Source: Boswellia sacra (Eukaryota > Streptophyta > Magnoliopsida > Sapindales > Burseraceae). Taken from it: 64,000 bases of DNA. The notes below the pieces were generated by a model. That model searched no databases, was not told the DNA's origin, and saw nothing but the letters and a program-made list of their open reading frames with translations. Below, in pieces: positions 52,048-63,734 of this stretch. Position 1 is the stretch's first letter. The number at the start of each line of letters is the position of its first letter. The position numbers were made by a program, and so were the translations under genes. The stretch is from the NCBI GenBank assembly GCA_013180625.2, contig SNVD02009680.1:324501-388500 (forward strand), given 5' to 3'.

Positions 52048-55000
52048 ATGGTAAGCATAGAGAATTTTCAGCGATGATTGCTCCTTCATTTCACATACTG
52101 TTCGTCCACAAAAGAAAAAGAAAACACAATCAATAGCAGAGATGCTTCCTAATATCAGTTTCCATTTATTGTTTCTGTTTTCAGGTTGTTGCACAGAAAG
52201 TGAAGGAAGCCGAGATAACTGAGCAGGACTCTTTGCTTCTGGTAATCAACGATTCATTACATCAAATATTTTCGTGAACTGTTAATCGAGATTTCTTATT
52301 TATTATTTTTAAATATAGGAATAAAGTTTAGCTGATAGTAAATTATTCAGCCATGTTTGATTGATACTGGCGTTTCTAGACTTAATTTTGGAGTTATCCG
52401 ATTTAACATCGCACGATAAACTTCAAAATCTCTCTTGTTCGGTAATTTAAACTACATCGAGCTTCTGATTTTTAGATCTTCTCCGCGAAGTCATTAGCAT
52501 TTAGATGAAACTAACAATGATCTTATTATGTCTTTAGCTTTTCTGTACTTCTCATGTCGTTTTTATGATTGTGCTTTGAAATAGACGAGAAACCTGCTTC
52601 GTATTGCTATATTCAATATTAGTTACATAAGAGGTCTTTTTCCGGAGAAGTACTTCAATGATAAATCTGTTCCTGCTCTAGGTAAATATTGTGTTATTAT
52701 CATGTTTTCTTCCAATTTTGTTAATGATTTGAATATCAGCTGCTAACCATCCTTGTAAAATTTATGCGATAATCAATAGAGATGAAGATCAAGAAGCTGA
52801 TGCCGATGGATGCCGAGTCACGTAGGCTGATTGATTGGATGGAGAAAGGCATGCTAGTTATTGCCATCATTTCTATAAGCTTCTGGATCTCATTCGATTC
52901 TCTTATTTTTCATCCACTTTTTTTCCAATTTCTTCTCATTTTCTTTTCTTTCAGTTTAACTATATTTGTTGTTGCTGTTGTTGTTATTTCAGGTGTGTAC
53001 GATGCACTTCAGAAAAAATATCTGAGAACACTTCTATTTTGTGTATGTGAATCAGTAGAAGGGTCAATGATCGAGGAATATGCATGTAAGATTTGTAATT
53101 CGTCATTCTTAATAATTTTAAAAGTTCAGTCGTAAATAGATGACTAGCAAAAGGTTGTGTTTGTTGTGTCTTCGCTGTAAATTTGGACTGAATCTCTCTT
53201 CTTTTGCAGTTTCTTTTAGTTACTCTGATTCTGATAGCCAAGAGGTTTCAATGAATATCAATCGGACTGGAAACAAGAAAAAGGGAGGCACGTTCAAGTG
53301 TAATTCCACCGCTGAAATTACTCCCAATCAGATGAGGTAGTTTGATCAAAATCTCATCTCAGTTTCAACATCTAATTCTGTTGCCGTCTTGTTTGAAAAT
53401 TTGTAGTGTAATTCGTACATTTGTGCTGCAATGTTATTCAGGAGTTCTGCTTGTAAGATGGTCCGTACTCTGGTTCAGCTGATGAGAACTCTGGATAAGA
53501 TGCCTGAAGAGGTAACTTAATTGCAACCTTTTTGTTTCATGATGCATGATTTGTTGCAAGTTTCTGCACTTTTGATTTTGCATTTGTTTTATTTTGATGC
53601 CACGATGACCAATGGCCAATTTTCTTCGTTGCATTTCAGCGTACCATATTGATGAAGCTCCTCTACTATGATGATGTGACGGTATGTCTAATTAAGTGCT
53701 TAATGAAATCTTCTTTTCGTGTAATTTTAATTGGAATTATTTCCAATTATAACTTGTCACAAAGTTCTTTAATTCCTAGATACGAAGCATGTGAGATTGA
53801 AATTGACTTTTCACGTTGGCTGATCCACATTGTGCAGAGTTGGCATTTTTAACTTTTGACATGAAACATATTCTGAGCACGTTAATGCTTGATAATGCAT
53901 ATAATTTGCATGAAACTTCTTTTCCAGACAGGGCTATTTGTTGGTACAAGGTGATATAAACAAGTTGTTTTGTATACTTGATTAATTGTACTTTTGTTGG
54001 TGATGCATTTCAGTTGTATGCAAATTTGACTTCTGCATACAAGGTCCTTTTGCTTCATTTGTGGGACTATAGTTTGACAGAACATTTTGTAATTTTTTTC
54101 TACGACGTGTTTCAATTAATTTTATGTGCAAAAAATATTAGTGATTCAATTTTCTGACCTTGCAGCCAGTTGATTATGAGCCTCCATTCTTCAAAAGCTG
54201 CACAGAAGAAGAAGCTAATAATCCATGGACCAAAAGTCCTTTGAAAATGGAGGTTGGGAATGTCAACAGCAAGCATTTTGTGTTAGCTCTTAAGGTAACA
54301 GATGAAGAACTTTGGAAATGGCTTCGGCTTAGTTGTATCATTTCATATTTCAAGTCATGTTCATTCTATATTATTTGACAGGTAAAGAGCGTGCTTGATC
54401 CTTGTGAGGATGAAAGTGATGATATGCAAGATAATGAAGTGAGCTTAGGAGCTGATTCTGTACAAAGGGATGAGTCTTCTGATTCTGACAGTGAGGTAAA
54501 GTGCCATTCTTAATTTTATGTTTAACAATTCAAGTATTATGTACAAGACAGATATTGACTTACACAAAAAAACAAAAAAAAAACGTTATTTATCACAGGT
54601 TAACCAATCACAAGAAGATCAATTCATTGTGGCACCGATTGGTAATTACTTCAACTGCTGCAACTACAGTATCATCTACGTTCCCTCAATTTACTTTTCC
54701 TTGCAATTGAAACTGCACTAACAATGCTTATTTTTACAGATAAGCAGCATCAACAGGAAGATAATGGCATGGTTGATGAAGGTACATTTCTGTTAAACAG
54801 ATCAACCTTTATGTTGTGATGAAAAATATAGATGAAATTTTTATTAACTTTGTTTCTTGCATTCTTCTTCCCATTATCCTTCTTTAAATATTTTATGATG
54901 GGACATAGGATATTAGATTAATAATAGGTTGGGCCCATAATATGCTGTGCAGATAATACTCAGGATCCAGAGGAAGATGAACAACAATTGGCCAGGGTAA

Positions 55001-57194
55001 AGGATTGGATCAACGGCCGTCACCTTGACACTGTCGAACTTACCGATGTTCTCTCGAATTTCCCAGACATCTCAGTGGTAAGACCTATTACTCCTAGTCT
55101 AGATTCCTTTTGGAGTACTCAGGCAAAAGATTATCAGTTCAACAAGTTAGATTATGTTATGGATACAGCAGATTCTTTAGTTTGACTTGGTTTTCATAAT
55201 TTGCACTCTAATGGTGTAAGTTTTAATGGTTAAATGCAGGCTTTGACTGAAGGTAAATGAAGGTTCTGAGTCATATAGTTGGATCGAAGTTTGAACTAGC
55301 AGTGTGCTACTTTTGTAATTCTTTAACAAGTTTGCTGCTGCTGTTTCAATTCCACGTGACTGCATTTCAGAAATAATGGAGAAGCTTGTGAAAGGTGGTG
55401 TTTTGTCAAAAACTGGAAAAGACGCGTACACCATCAACAAGGGAGAGGTTTTTTTCTTTTCTATTTTAGTGGTTATGGTATATTCTTATCAGGTTCCTTA
55501 TTTAGGCTCACTTTTTCTTTTTTACAGAAATTTGACTACGAATTTAATTTGGTGAAAGAAGAAATGGATGGTGTCACACTTTGTGACAAAACTCCCCAGC
55601 TAGAAGACGAGATATACAAGAAGGTGAGTGAGTTTCATGTTACGATATAAGATCTATGGTGATTTAAAGTTGACTTGTCTTTTTATTTATTCAAGGAATC
55701 AACTCTCAAGTAGTCCTATCTTGTTAAACGATACCTTGCGTTAGTGTGCTTTCATTTTCTAGTGTTGAATGTAATCATTTCCTCCACATTTGAAGCTATT
55801 TCAAGAGCTGGACTAGCTCCCAATTATTTCCATAATTCCACTGACTAAATCCAGCAGTTCAAGAAACCCCATCTGTTTGTATTGCATATGCAACAGAATA
55901 ATCGTCAATTTACATTCTTTAACAACTTTATGCAATAATTTGAGTACAAAATGATAATTATCTGTTATGTGCTATTATTTTGCTCAATTGGATACAACTT
56001 CTCTCTTATTACTCAGTTCAGCCAAAATGATTTATTCGTGTATAATGTTTGGACATTTTTTCTTACGTTTCATATTCTGAATGCTGTCGTTGCTACGGTA
56101 TCAGGCTTTGTATCATGCTCTTCCAATGAACTACATAACGGTTACAAAGCTTCAGAACAAGCTAGATGGAGAAGCTAATCAAGCTACTGTGCGCAAACTA
56201 ATTGCTAAAATGATCCGAGATGGTTATGTTGAAGCCAAAGGAAGCCGTAGGCTAGGTCTTGAGTAGTTAAACAGAGAACTTTTTACTCGGCATAATTTTG
56301 GAGCATCGAATTTTCTCAATTTAGTTTCTGCAATTTATCTTAATGTTGACACAGGCAAGCGCGTGATCCATTCCAACTTGACGGAGAGAAAGCTAATGGA
56401 AGTCAGGAAGGCATTGGATATTGATTTTATGGTGATAACTATAGCCTGAGATCTGTGAGCAAGAGTAGCTTCATCTTCATTTGTGTTTTGTTCAATTCTT
56501 CTCTAATTTTATTGTTTTCGAACAGAACGTGGATACTAACGAGCCCCATAGCAAGTCCAACCATCAAGAATTCCAGAAAATGGGTACCCGATCATTTCTT
56601 TTTAGAATTAAGCTGTTGTTTCTTTTCTGTTTCGAGAAGTTAGAAATGACAATGGCATGATTATCAGGAAGCAACTACGTGGACATGTCCACGTGTGGCG
56701 TTCTTCACTCAATTGGATCAGATCTCACACGCACGAGAGGCAGATCTGAAATCCATCAAAGTACTTCTATCAGAAGTGAGCAGACCATCTCAAAGGCAAA
56801 AGAGCTCGGAAACAGTCCCACAAGCAGGGCCGAGGTAAGTGTGGTGACAGTGGTGTGAGGTCCATGATTTCAGTTCATATTTCCTTTGATTTGAAGAGTT
56901 CAATAGCTAATTGGTTAGTTTACTCTTGGGATTGTGCAGCCTGTAGCTTCAAGGGAGAGTTTTGTACAAAATGAGAACGTCAAAGCAAACGGAAATAGTG
57001 ATAGTAGATCCACCCAAGAGAAGAGGTGCAGAAAAACAAGCACGGTATGCTCAATTTCTTCCGTAAAAAACGTAACTTATTGTCTGCTGCCATTGTTTCT
57101 AATATGTTGCCTTCACGGCATTTAATCTTGGCAGGTTAAGGAACCTATCCTTCAGTATGTAAAGCGCCAGAAATCTCAAGCCACTTGTGCTTGA
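52048..57194 (+). CDS. ASY1: ASY1, meiotic HORMA-domain axis protein (604 aa)
   Basis: ASY1 (Hop1 homologue) coats meiotic chromosome axes and promotes homologue synapsis and inter-homologue recombination. Twenty-two coding exons join in frame: 52048-52050, 52185-52241, 52585-52681, 52780-52848, 52993-53085, 53210-53336, 53442-53511, 53640-53681, 54166-54294, 54382-54495, 54599-54641, 54740-54781, 54953-55077, 55240-55252, 55371-55447, 55528-55623, 56105-56255, 56355-56431, 56526-56583, 56668-56834, 56940-57044 and 57135-57194. The HORMA domain spans about residues 10-230 ([46 protein letters not shown]). An acidic linker and a winged-helix/SWIRM-like region follow ([31 protein letters not shown]). 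A C-terminal [12 protein letters not shown] fits the closure motif. The start codon alone makes up the first coding exon; exon 14 is 13 nt; intron 4 has a GC donor (AAAG|GCATGC). Confidence 0.94.
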
Positions 57195-59194
57195 AAGGCT
57201 CTACCCTATGACGCCATTGTGCGACCTTATTCAGTTATTCGAACTTTAGACCGAAGTTGCATAAAATGTTACAAGCATGCAACTTCCATTTCAATTTTTT
57301 TTAATGTCGTAAAATGGTGTTACGAGCAGTCTTTGGCACTGAAAAAAACTTATTAGCCTACTCATTCCTTTCCTCTCTTAGCTATGGTCCTGAAAATTAC
57401 TGTATGGAAACTGTCCTCTGCAATCATTTTGCATTCACTGACTCACTCCTGAATTACTGAATTATTTTGTCGTAGAATTTTCTTTGTCACAAGAGTTTGC
57501 AGTTTTCTCGCTTTCATTCTACAAAACTCTGCAGATTATTACTCCCGAGTCATGTAAAACTAGACGGATGTGTTCTCATTCAGAAATAATTTGAGTAAAG
57601 ATGCCCTGAAGCTGCCTCTTAGGATGAGCATCTCATTCCTCAAATTCCTTGCCCAAGGAGGATTGTTTTGTATTTTAATCTTGTCCAAGTTCAGGATTAT
57701 TCAATTTTACACGGCTTGGTTGAGCTTCAGGCGGTGTGAGTGACTGTAGGCAAAATGCTCGAGGGCAAGCTTCCGAAAACAATTCAACACGACACTGAAA
57801 GTGCGATTAGGGAGTGCTGGTGCTGGCGTGCTGAATCAAACAAAATGTTTCCACAGTCCATTTGCCAGCCCATGGATTAGCCTCCACTGACGTGATTATA
57901 ATATTGAAACTATAATTAGGAATAGATTCGGCTTGTCCTTTCACAGAATCCCAAACAGAAGTCGCATCATTGTTCCTGTGACCCGTGACTCACGAATTTC
58001 TTTTAGATCAGATGAAGCATCATGTCACTTTTAATTATGCCTCATTAAAATAATGAATGTTATATCCTGATCCACATTTTACTATATATTTATTTATTCA
58101 TCTTTAAAGGAAAAACTACAAGACATTCGGGGCAGACCATAGCTTAGACCTAAGCAGTCTGGCCCAACAAGCCCAAAATATATTATTAAATTTATTTTAA
58201 AATATTATATTATATAAATAGTATGTTTGAAATTTCACTGTTTCGGATCTCTTCATGTTTTTTACGTAACTAAATCATGTAAAGGTATAATTAATACTTG
58301 AATGGATAGATTCACAAATTTTTTGTTTTTATTATATTTAATTAATTAATTATTTTTTAAATAAGAAATAATACTTTCTAATTAAATAATATTTTTTTTG
58401 TATAAATAAATTTTCTATTAGAGTAATAATTATTATCCTGTATATTAAATAAAAATAGTAATAATATTCTCATTCTTCTAATTTCTAATTTCTAAATGAA
58501 TATTTAAGTTACATATATTTGAAGAAAAATTGTACAAAAATTTAGCATAAAATCAATTTTTGAAATATAAAAAAATGTCAAGTTCTTTTTTAATATATTA
58601 TAAAGTTGATTTTAATAATATTATTTTTGTTTTTGTTATATGAATTCTTATTGATCTGTCTTTTGTCTTAATTTATCAATATATTTTTTTTCATAATCCT
58701 ACCCTTAATCCTGCATCCTTGAATGCATTGCATCAGATGTATGACATCTACCTGAAATACTTTTTTTTTTAAAAATTCAAGATTTTTTTATATAAAATTC
58801 AAAAAAATAAATATAAACTTTAAGAATCAATAATCATGAGTTTTTTATAACTTTTTTGCAGAATTCCCTAATTTTATATATATTTTTCAATATATAAAAA
58901 ATTCCAAATTTTCGTGAAAAAAATCGGGTCTATAAAATACACCGAATGTTTTATGGGTTTTTAATAACAATGTACATATGTAATTTCCCATGGGCTTCCA
59001 GTAACGCGAACTCTTTATGGTGTAGCGTATATCTTGGATTGAATAATAAAATAAAACAAAATATATTATGAGTGTACTGTGCAGTGCGGGTTAATTAAAA
59101 TGAAAACAATATGGAAGGCCATGATCAGAATTTAACGGACATGAAGAAGCTTCCTTCGTTTAGATATTTTAGAGCAACCGCATTTCATAAACGT
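57195..59194. other. ASY1 3' UTR and noncoding interval
   Basis: A 3' UTR is followed by AT-rich sequence, very AT-rich at 58180-58900. No coding region or defined repeat is supported. Confidence 0.4.
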
Positions 59195-59202
59195 CCACGT
59201 GG
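59195..59202 (+). promoter_or_regulatory. G-box / ABRE-like site
   Basis: Palindromic CCACGTGG, about 350 bp upstream of the REF/SRPP start codon. It is a bZIP/bHLH target often found in ABA- and stress-responsive promoters. Confidence 0.5.
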
Positions 59203-59204
59203 CT

Positions 59205-59212
59205 TTCTCGAA
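59205..59212 (+). promoter_or_regulatory. Heat-shock-element core
   Basis: TTCTCGAA matches nTTCnnGAAn, two bases after the G-box, upstream of the REF/SRPP gene. Confidence 0.4.
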
Positions 59213-59550
59213 ACCTCTACCTTCTCTCCGGAAGCTCCTCAACAAGGCCCCACCTACGCGCAATCGTAATCTCATTCTCTTGTTATGCAGCCAGGTTCCC
59301 ATACGTATCTACAGACCAAAAAGGCAGATCTAATCTCAACCGTGGATGATATTCACGGCTTAGATTAACTCATATTTCGTCCATCTGCATTGGCATTATA
59401 AACACAACACGCCTCCAACTCCTCAGAAAATAGTATTATTTTGATCGCTTAACATCAAAAGCTGGTAACCCACCACAACTAGCAAGTTAAACCCTCTTTG
59501 ATCATCTATAGATTTCAGAGTTGTGAGGCAAATATTTTTTCAGTGAAACG

Positions 59551-60806
59551 ATGGAGACTGAGAGCAACAAGAAGGAACTGAAGCACCTGGGATTTGTGAG
59601 GATGGCTGCGATTCACGCGCTGGTGTGTGTGTCGAATCTGTACGATTACGCCAAGCACAACTCGGGGCCGTTACGCTCAGCGGTTGGGACCGTGGAGGGT
59701 GCCGTGACAACCATTGTGGGACCCGTCTACGAGAAATTCAAGGGCGTGCCTGAGAATCTCCTCGTCTTCCTTGATAAGAAGGTATTATTATTATTGTTGT
59801 TGTTGTCGTTGTTATTATTATCATTCGTTTGAATATTGTGTTGATTAGTTGGTTGATTGGATTTTCTTTTTCAGTCTGTTTGTGTAGAAAATATTTTCAG
59901 TTTGAAGTTGTGTTCATGTTTTTCTTACTTGATTTATTTGGTTTCGTTAAATATTAATCGACGAATCCGAAACTAGTACAGTTTTTTAGTTTTGTTGATC
60001 TGAGTAAGTTGGATGTGTTTATTTGTATGTTTTGAGTTTTTGTTTTTCAAATTCTAAAAAAAATACTGACTGATTATAAATTTTTTTAAATTTTGAGAAT
60101 AACGTATAATTGATATTAATTTAAATATATATAATTGATATTTTAAAAATACTAATAAATAAAGCCGTTATCATAGTTCTCTCAGATGTCTGGAATTTAT
60201 TTATATCTTTATTTTTAGATGGAAAATGGTTTTGATTTGTGTTCTACGATGGGTACTGGAAACGTTACCCAGATATTGTTGAAGTAGCAAAAATTCAAAT
60301 TCTTTACAGCATTGTCAAACCTTAAGCAGGACTAGTAAACTACTCCATGACTGCAGGTAGATGAAGCTTCACACAAGTTTGATGAGCATGCTCCACCAGC
60401 AGCCAAGGAGGTGGTCGGCCAAGCCCAAAGTTTAATTGAGAAGGCATCACAGAAAGCATGGAAGTTTGTAAGCGAGGCTCGAACTGGGGGGCCGCGTGCG
60501 GCTCTACATTATGCTGCTGGAGAGTATAAGCATTTTGCGCTGATAACTTCTGTGAAGGTGTGGGAGAAGCTCAACCACTATAAAGTGTTTAACAAAGTTG
60601 CAGACGTTACTGTTCCCAAAGCTGCCCACTTGTCTGAGAAGTATAACCATGTTGTTGTGGACATGGACAAGAAAGGTTATAGTGTCTTTCACTATCTTCC
60701 TTTGGTTCCAGTGGATGAGATAGCCGAGGCTTTCAACCAGACTAAGTGTGAAGCAGAGAAGAAAAAAGATGCTAAAGAACAGTCTTCTAGCTCAGATTCA
60801 GATTAA
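59551..60806 (+). CDS. REF/SRPP family protein (lipid-droplet-associated/stress-related, 226 aa)
   Basis: This family includes rubber elongation factor, small rubber particle protein and plant LDAPs, which coat cytosolic lipid droplets and help in stress tolerance. Exons are 59551-59781 and 60357-60806, phase 0. The REF domain covers most of the protein: LGFVRMAAIHALVCVSNLYD, YAKHNSGPLRSAVGTVEGAV, VGPVYEKFKGVPENLLVFLD, VDEASHKFDEHAPPAAKEV, and YKVFNKVADVTVPKAAHLSE. The C-terminus is a Lys-rich then Ser-rich tail ending SSSSDSD. There is no signal peptide. Length is normal for the family. The start is the first ATG after a TATA-like ATTATAAACA near 59395. The promoter carries a G-box and a heat-shock-element core. 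It is not evidence of rubber synthesis; the family is found in all plants. Confidence 0.92.
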
Positions 60807-62159
60807 GCTTGGTTTTTTTTTTTTTTTTTTCTTTCAATGGGTAGAGATTTGTGTTGCCAAGTTGTCTGGTTTGCAAAAAAAAAAAAGGAGGGGTAATTGG
60901 GTGTTTGCCCTGACCCGTTCGGGTGACAATGTGAAAAACTAATCAGTGTGTAAGTGACCTGAGGACTTTCAACGCATCTACTATTTGTGATTTGATGTGA
61001 ATGGATCATAAAATTGTGCTTCATCTGTTTTCTGGTTTGTTCTTGTTTGTCTATTCATTGAATGACGACCGTTAAGTAGAAGATTCATTTGGATTTATTG
61101 AGAGACGTATGGACTGTCACTCTTGGATTCATCCGCTTTAGACTCCTCTGAGTTGCATTATAAAATGTTCTTCACTAATTCCTCAAAGAACAATATTTTT
61201 TGTTCTAAAATAATTCTCAATTTTTAATGATATAATATTTTATTATATAAATGATTGAAATGATGCACTTTTCAATGGGTACGGCGGTTTTTTCGTCAAT
61301 TTCGAGCAGGTGAGATTTAAGCAATTGCATACTCGTAAATAAATAAGGGTGAAAGTTTGTGTCATGCACAATAAATAAGGGTGAAAGTTTGTGTCATGCA
61401 CGTTAAATCTATTTAATTATTTATATTAAGATATTAAATATTATTTAATATAATTATTAAATATATTATTTATGTATTATAATTATGTTATATTTAATTT
61501 ATATAATTTATTTAATTATTTAATCTAATTATATATAATATATAATATATTTATATTAATTAAAATTATTTTTAATATATTATATTTTATATATTTATAT
61601 TAATTAAAATTATTTTTAAAATATAAAATATTGTTAATATAAAATATTGTTAAAATCATCATAATTTATTATTTTATAAATTAATTTATTTTATAATATA
61701 AAAATTTCAGTTTTATAATATATAAGTTGTAAATAGATAACAATTTATATTATTAAATAAGTTTACATATTAAGAATAGATAAAATATGTTTAACTATTT
61801 ATGTCATTAAACAAGTTAACGTGTTAAACACCTTCAACACGAATTCGATCCATTTATTAATCATGTATTATATTTATACCGTATTTATGTTCGCATATCG
61901 TATCTCAAATCCCCATCCCTACCCGCAAACATGGTTGACAATTTTCTGAAACGTCGAACTGCTTATTAGGTTAATGTCATTGCAACATGATCAACCATAC
62001 TAACTAAATCAGAAAGGTTGGCAATCAAATTTAGACAATTTTCCGTCGGCAGCGCATGAATGATGCACACCTGGAATTCCGGTCTTTGTGGGCAGATGGG
62101 AAACTAGTATCTGTACGCACAAAAGCAGGTGAACATCACTCCAAAGATACATTTTACTC
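60807..62159. other. REF/SRPP 3' UTR and AT-rich interval
   Basis: The 3' UTR starts with a T run and ends by about 61040. The stretch 61400-61900 is strongly AT-rich and repetitive (ATTAAAATTATTTTTAA units). No gene is seen. Confidence 0.45.
61338..61401. repeat. Tandem duplication of 32 bp, two copies
   Basis: Two exact copies of a unit that begins AATAAATAAGGGTGAAAG and ends GTCATGCAC. Confidence 0.9.
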
Positions 62160-62363
62160 CACAAGACCAGAGTTGGATAATTATTCAAACTCATAAATGA
62201 GTCTGGAATACTGAGCTGTTACAACCCAGCTGACATTTGTGCAGCATACATAAACTGTTTAATAGGAAATTGAGGGAAATAAAAAACAAAGAGAGCTTAA
62301 ATGTTACTTCACCATCCTCCTCTGAGAAGCTCTAAATCATTCTGCCTTGGTCTCTGAGCTTTC
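62160..62363 (-). other. Probable terminal 3' UTR exon of the gene at the right edge
   Basis: On the minus strand a good acceptor (TTTGTTTCTCTAATGCAG) lies at 62381-62364 and is followed by noncoding sequence. Together with a donor at 63724 (AG|GTTTGA) it would make a 1.36-kb intron in the 3' UTR. The 3' end is not defined. Confidence 0.4.
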
Positions 62364-63724
62364 TGCATTAGAGAAACAAAAGCGAGTCAATAATTTCATA
62401 TGAAGTTAAAGATATATAAATTCTCTTCGCCCTATAGCTTTGATTGATTTTTGAATGACCTTCAGTCCCATATTTAGTATGTTAGTGATATTGAATGGAG
62501 ATAAAGTCTAGAAACCCTTTGCAAGCAATAACACCAACATTCACGGTCGAGAGATACATATGTCATAACATAATGTATCATCTTTGCAAATAACCAGAAA
62601 ATCTCTAAGACACACACATAACCAGAAGATCGGTGCATAGTACCCTGATAAAAATAGAAGTGGACCTTCCACAACACAAAGATAAGATATTATGTAACCA
62701 TACAGGATACCATTCAGAGCATTAGAAGTTCAAAGTAGATTATCACATCAGAAACGAATGCAGATGACAATGGTTGAAGAAAAACAGAAAGTTGGACAGG
62801 ATTCTGCTATTGTAGTCTCTAGCAGAATCCTGAAGTCATTAACACAAATAGTATACAAGTTCATCTACAGAAGTTTCAATATTTTTATATAAGAAAGTCA
62901 TTCTCCAGTGCATTAAATTAAAATTAGGCTCTTCTAGCATAAAAGTCTTAAGGTTTGATTGAAATATATTAGCATCATGGACAGATTGTTTTAAATATCA
63001 ATTTTGAATGGACAAAATGCAAATAATCTTATACAATTTGGCATTTGAGATTATGCAAATGGCTCAAACCTAAATCTGAAAACTCATAGAAAAGATTTAA
63101 AATAACAGGAAATCCAGAAAAAGAAATATGAAAATGAAGTAGGGAAAAGAAGCTGACACCACCTAAAATCACACAAATAAAATACCCAATACATTCCTAT
63201 AGCACTAGCTATTACCTATTAGCATAGATAATATGTTGGCATGCAATGTGCCAATGCTATTGCAAATATTTACCTAGTGTGGTAGACAATGTATCCCCTT
63301 AAGCATAAAATTTACCCTAAAAACAAACAGCAACTGTTAAAAAGGGCACACTTTGATGATATAAAGAAAAATAAAATGTAGAAAGGTTTTTACATCATCA
63401 AATTGAGCATGTGCATCAAGTTATACAATTGCACTACCAGAAGCACTATGTTCCCAGCAACAACTTCATAGGATCTCATATTCGGTGCTCTAAATTATTT
63501 TACTTCAAGCCTCATTCACTCAAAACACTGAGGCATTGATCAGTGAAAACCAAAGATCACTGAGATCTCAAAAACATTAACAAAATGCCGAGATTCATCA
63601 CAGTCATTCTAGAACAAGCAAACAACAAACAAAATTAGCTAACTACTCATGTCATTGGATACCCCAACCACAATAACAATAACACAAATCAAACTCAAAA
63701 CATCAGATTTAAGCCCGAATTCAA
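62364..63724 (-). other. Probable intron in the 3' UTR of the gene at the right edge
   Basis: AT-rich with no coding potential. It lies between the donor just after the stop codon of the right-edge gene and the acceptor at 62364. Alternative unannotated exons cannot be excluded. Confidence 0.4.
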
Positions 63725-63734
63725 ACCTGGGCAT

